DNA from: Minisyncoccota bacterium
Lineage (GTDB): Bacteria; Patescibacteriota; Minisyncoccia; Phycocordibacterales; Phycocordibacteraceae
Length of the DNA stretch: 20,662 nucleotides
Assembly (NCBI GenBank): GCA_028687085.1
Contig: JAQUAU010000012.1
Coordinates: 1-20,662, forward strand
Reading direction: 5' to 3'
Every line of letters starts with the position of its first letter. Within the stretch, counting starts at the first letter, position 1. The notes under the pieces are model-generated. The model saw only the letters and a program-made list of their open reading frames with translations, made no database searches and was not told the origin of the DNA. The position numbers and the translations under genes are program-made. Positions 20,527-20,662 of this stretch are shown in pieces.

Positions 20527-20662
20527 ATGACTACAGACGATTTAAAAAAAGCGCTCGAAGGCGCTGTGCGAGGAGAGGTGTCGAGCGATGCAGAGACGCT
20601 TGTGAAGCTTAGCCGCGACACGTCCCTGTTTACCCGGACACCTGCACTCGTCGTGTACCCGC
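20527..20662 (+). CDS. N-terminal part of a GlcD-like FAD-linked oxidase (partial)
   Basis: The frame is open from ATG 20527 to the window edge (45 residues). It begins MTTDDLKKAL and contains GEVSSDAETL, then LSRDTSLFTRTPALVVYP. That order, 'G-x-V-x-x-D ... S-x-D-x-S-x-F-x-x-x-P-x-x-V-x-x-P', is the typical lead-in to the FAD-binding PCMH/GlcD domain of glycolate and D-lactate dehydrogenase-type flavoproteins. The FAD-binding motifs lie beyond the window, so substrate cannot be judged. The start is supported by the -10 box at 20515-20520. Confidence 0.7.
   Translation, partial: MTTDDLKKALEGAVRGEVSSDAETLVKLSRDTSLFTRTPALVVYP

Overview
The window looks like a chromosomal segment of an ultra-small bacterium of the Patescibacteria/CPR group (Parcubacteria-like). 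This is an inference, since no rRNA or ribosomal protein gene lies here to prove it. It rests on the gene mix: a bacterial SET-domain protein, a CofE-like ligase, a PIF1-like helicase with a C-terminal helix-turn-helix region, tandem GH130 proteins and a very long secreted Cys/Ser/Thr/Gly-rich protein. It also rests on tight packing, few Shine-Dalgarno sequences and many -10 boxes that end only 5-12 nt before the start codon. The DNA is moderately GC-rich with no composition break I can see by eye. There is no CRISPR array, tRNA, rRNA, integrase or insertion sequence.

Layout. 1-1333: tail of a PAP2-family phosphatase, then an exported GH18-like glycosidase. 1354-1756: a cold-shock protein with its own sigma70-type promoter and a 21-bp bidirectional terminator. 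1799-2934: a divergent pair (SET methyltransferase, CofE-like ligase) whose -10 boxes overlap. 2982-4315: a transglutaminase-fold protein and a secreted 3D-domain protein, separated by a strong terminator; the 3D gene has a consensus promoter overlaid by a 10-bp dyad. 4324-9743: a two-gene unit of a small membrane-anchored protein and a 1613-residue secreted multidomain protein. 9841-11619: a P1B-type metal ATPase. 11668-13167: a cysteine-synthase-like PLP enzyme and aspartate 1-decarboxylase (panD). 13230-17194: two adjacent genes with three GH130 domains in total, followed by a HAD-type phosphomannomutase. 17181-18878: a PIF1-like helicase carrying a REP-like insertion. 18912-20371: a small membrane protein, a 320-bp non-coding gap and an unknown coiled-coil protein. 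20527 to the end: start of a GlcD-like FAD-linked oxidase.

How the genes may work together. The most coherent set is 13230-17194. GH130 enzymes commonly phosphorolyse beta-mannosides to mannose 1-phosphate, and phosphomannomutase converts that to mannose 6-phosphate, so the block reads as a compact route for salvaging mannosides (or the reverse, for making them). The envelope genes (PAP2, GH18, 3D-domain protein, giant surface protein) fit a host-attached or biofilm lifestyle, but nothing in the sequence proves a shared pathway. Recurring non-coding signals (leaderless-type promoters, overlapping divergent -10 boxes, perfect dyads, a 114-bp nested inverted repeat before the phosphomannomutase gene and a REP-like unit inside the helicase gene) are the most unusual content.
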